A stretch of 64,000 bases of DNA from NCBI RefSeq assembly GCF_030815955.1, contig NZ_JAUSXK010000001.1, positions 3,968,001 through 4,032,000 on the forward strand, given 5' to 3'. Source of the DNA: Microbacterium murale (lineage in GTDB: Bacteria; Actinomycetota; Actinomycetes; Actinomycetales; Microbacteriaceae). Every line of letters starts with the position of its first letter. Positions within the stretch are counted from its first letter, which is position 1. The notes beneath the pieces were generated by a model. It saw nothing but the letters and a program-made list of their open reading frames with translations. It was not told the DNA's origin and did no database searches. Shown in pieces: positions 63,591 through 64,000 of this stretch. The position numbers and the translations under genes were made by a program.

Positions 63591-63917
63591 TCAGACTTCC
63601 TTAGTTACGGTCGGATCGATGAGCACGTCGTCGCCGTCGATATCGACGACGTAGACCGGTACGGGCTCATATGCGGGGAGATTCTGGGGGATGCCGGTGC
63701 GCAGCGAGAACGCCGAGCCGTGGGCCCAGCATTCCAGCGTGTCGCCCTCGACGAAGCCTTCGGAGAGCGAGATCTCGCCGTGCGTGCAGGTGTCGCCGAT
63801 GGCGTGCACCTCACCAGCGGAATCGAGTACGACGGCCATCGGGACGCCGTCGAGCTCCACCCGCAGCGGGGTGTCCTGCTCGAGTTCGCTCAGACCGCAG
63901 GCGCGCTGCGCGCTCAT
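63591..63917 (-). CDS. Rieske-type ferredoxin of the suf cluster
   Basis: This gene encodes 108 residues. The [2Fe-2S] ligands are C-x-H in 'IGDTCTHGEISLSEGF' and C-x2-H in 'LECWAHGSAFSLRTG'. It resembles the non-haem oxygenase ferredoxin subunits that are placed between sufD and sufC in actinobacteria, and may supply electrons for cluster assembly. ATG 63917 overlaps the sufD stop as ATGA. Confidence 0.94.
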   Translation of the reverse strand: MSAQRACGLSELEQDTPLRVELDGVPMAVVLDSAGEVHAIGDTCTHGEISLSEGFVEGDTLECWAHGSAFSLRTGIPQNLPAYEPVPVYVVDIDGDDVLIDPTVTKEV

Positions 63918-64000
63918 GCGCTCACCGCCGCGAGTTCGACCTCGATCGCAGCGAGGAGTTCCTCTTCGAGGGCAGGGATGCCGAGTCGCTGCACGACGTC
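63914..64000 (-). CDS. sufD: Fe-S cluster assembly protein SufD, C-terminal end
   Basis: The last 28 codons are visible; the rest lies beyond the window. The tail 'DVVQRLGIPALEEELLAAIE' and 'VELAAVSA' fits the helical C-terminus of SufB/SufD proteins, and the stop overlaps the Rieske start. The assignment leans on operon context. Confidence 0.75.
   Translation of the reverse strand, partial: DVVQRLGIPALEEELLAAIEVELAAVSA

Overview
The window is high-GC DNA from an actinobacterium, most likely Microbacterium or a close relative in Microbacteriaceae. I infer this from gene order and protein content rather than from a search: orn followed by tRNA-His, gatC-gatA-gatB, rpsB-tsf-pyrH-frr-cdsA, yraN-yifB-dprA, rplS-lepB-rnhB-DUF2469, the zincin-clpS-DUF2017 trio, a GlgE-type alpha-glucan cluster and a SUF cluster with a Rieske ferredoxin.

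Bases 1-4283 hold part of a siphovirus-type tail module on the plus strand: a connector or terminator-like protein cut by the window start, two paralogous tail-tube-like proteins, a gp10-like protein, a pair of tail-assembly-chaperone-like proteins and a tape-measure protein with 44-residue repeats. The module stops abruptly: the next tail gene keeps only its first few codons before meeting an oppositely oriented gene. From 4294 to about 7445 is a mixed zone. It has two unrecognised minus-strand genes of visibly lower GC (one a membrane protein), an ssb gene cut to 55 codons, a small conserved gene, a frameshifted HNH-type gene and an unusual tRNA-Arg(UCU). I read it as the scar of a decayed prophage or island.

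From 7482 onward the content is mostly core. 7482-12684: orn, tRNA-His, an AraC regulator divergent from DUF2000 and LysE genes, zincin-clpS-DUF2017, a YCII protein, a P-loop kinase-like protein and a YtfJ/GerW-like membrane protein. 12722-19240: dinB, gatCAB and an acyl-CoA ligase. 19290-26652: a DEAD-box helicase, acyP between two related palindromic elements, ligA, mnmA and a cysteine desulfurase (the last two probably cooperate in tRNA 2-thiolation). 26743-33164: glgX, glgE and glgB, which make and trim branched alpha-glucan. 33169-42970: a thioredoxin-TPR protein, a frameshifted membrane/lipoprotein-like gene, an AI-2E-type permease, a hydrolase, a lytic transglycosylase, a DivIVA-repeat protein, cdsA, frr, pyrH and tsf. 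43012-52727: rpsB, an M23 peptidase, a tyrosine recombinase, dprA, yifB, yraN, DUF2469, rnhB, lepB, rplS and map. 52780-64000: a phosphoglycerate-mutase-like protein, a methyltransferase, an ABC-F protein, DedA, a NarL-type two-component system followed by an acyltransferase-3 protein, and a minus-strand run sufD-Rieske-sufC-sufT-like-C-S lyase-MFS that leaves the window.

No stretch longer than about 300 bases lacks a gene. The longest gaps are the rpsB leader (43969-44266), 6380-6578, 36007-36180, 28813-28980 and 51177-51342. I found no CRISPR array, insertion sequence or rRNA. I see no complete new multi-gene system. The least explained parts are the two genes at 4294-6124 and the long intergenic palindromes.
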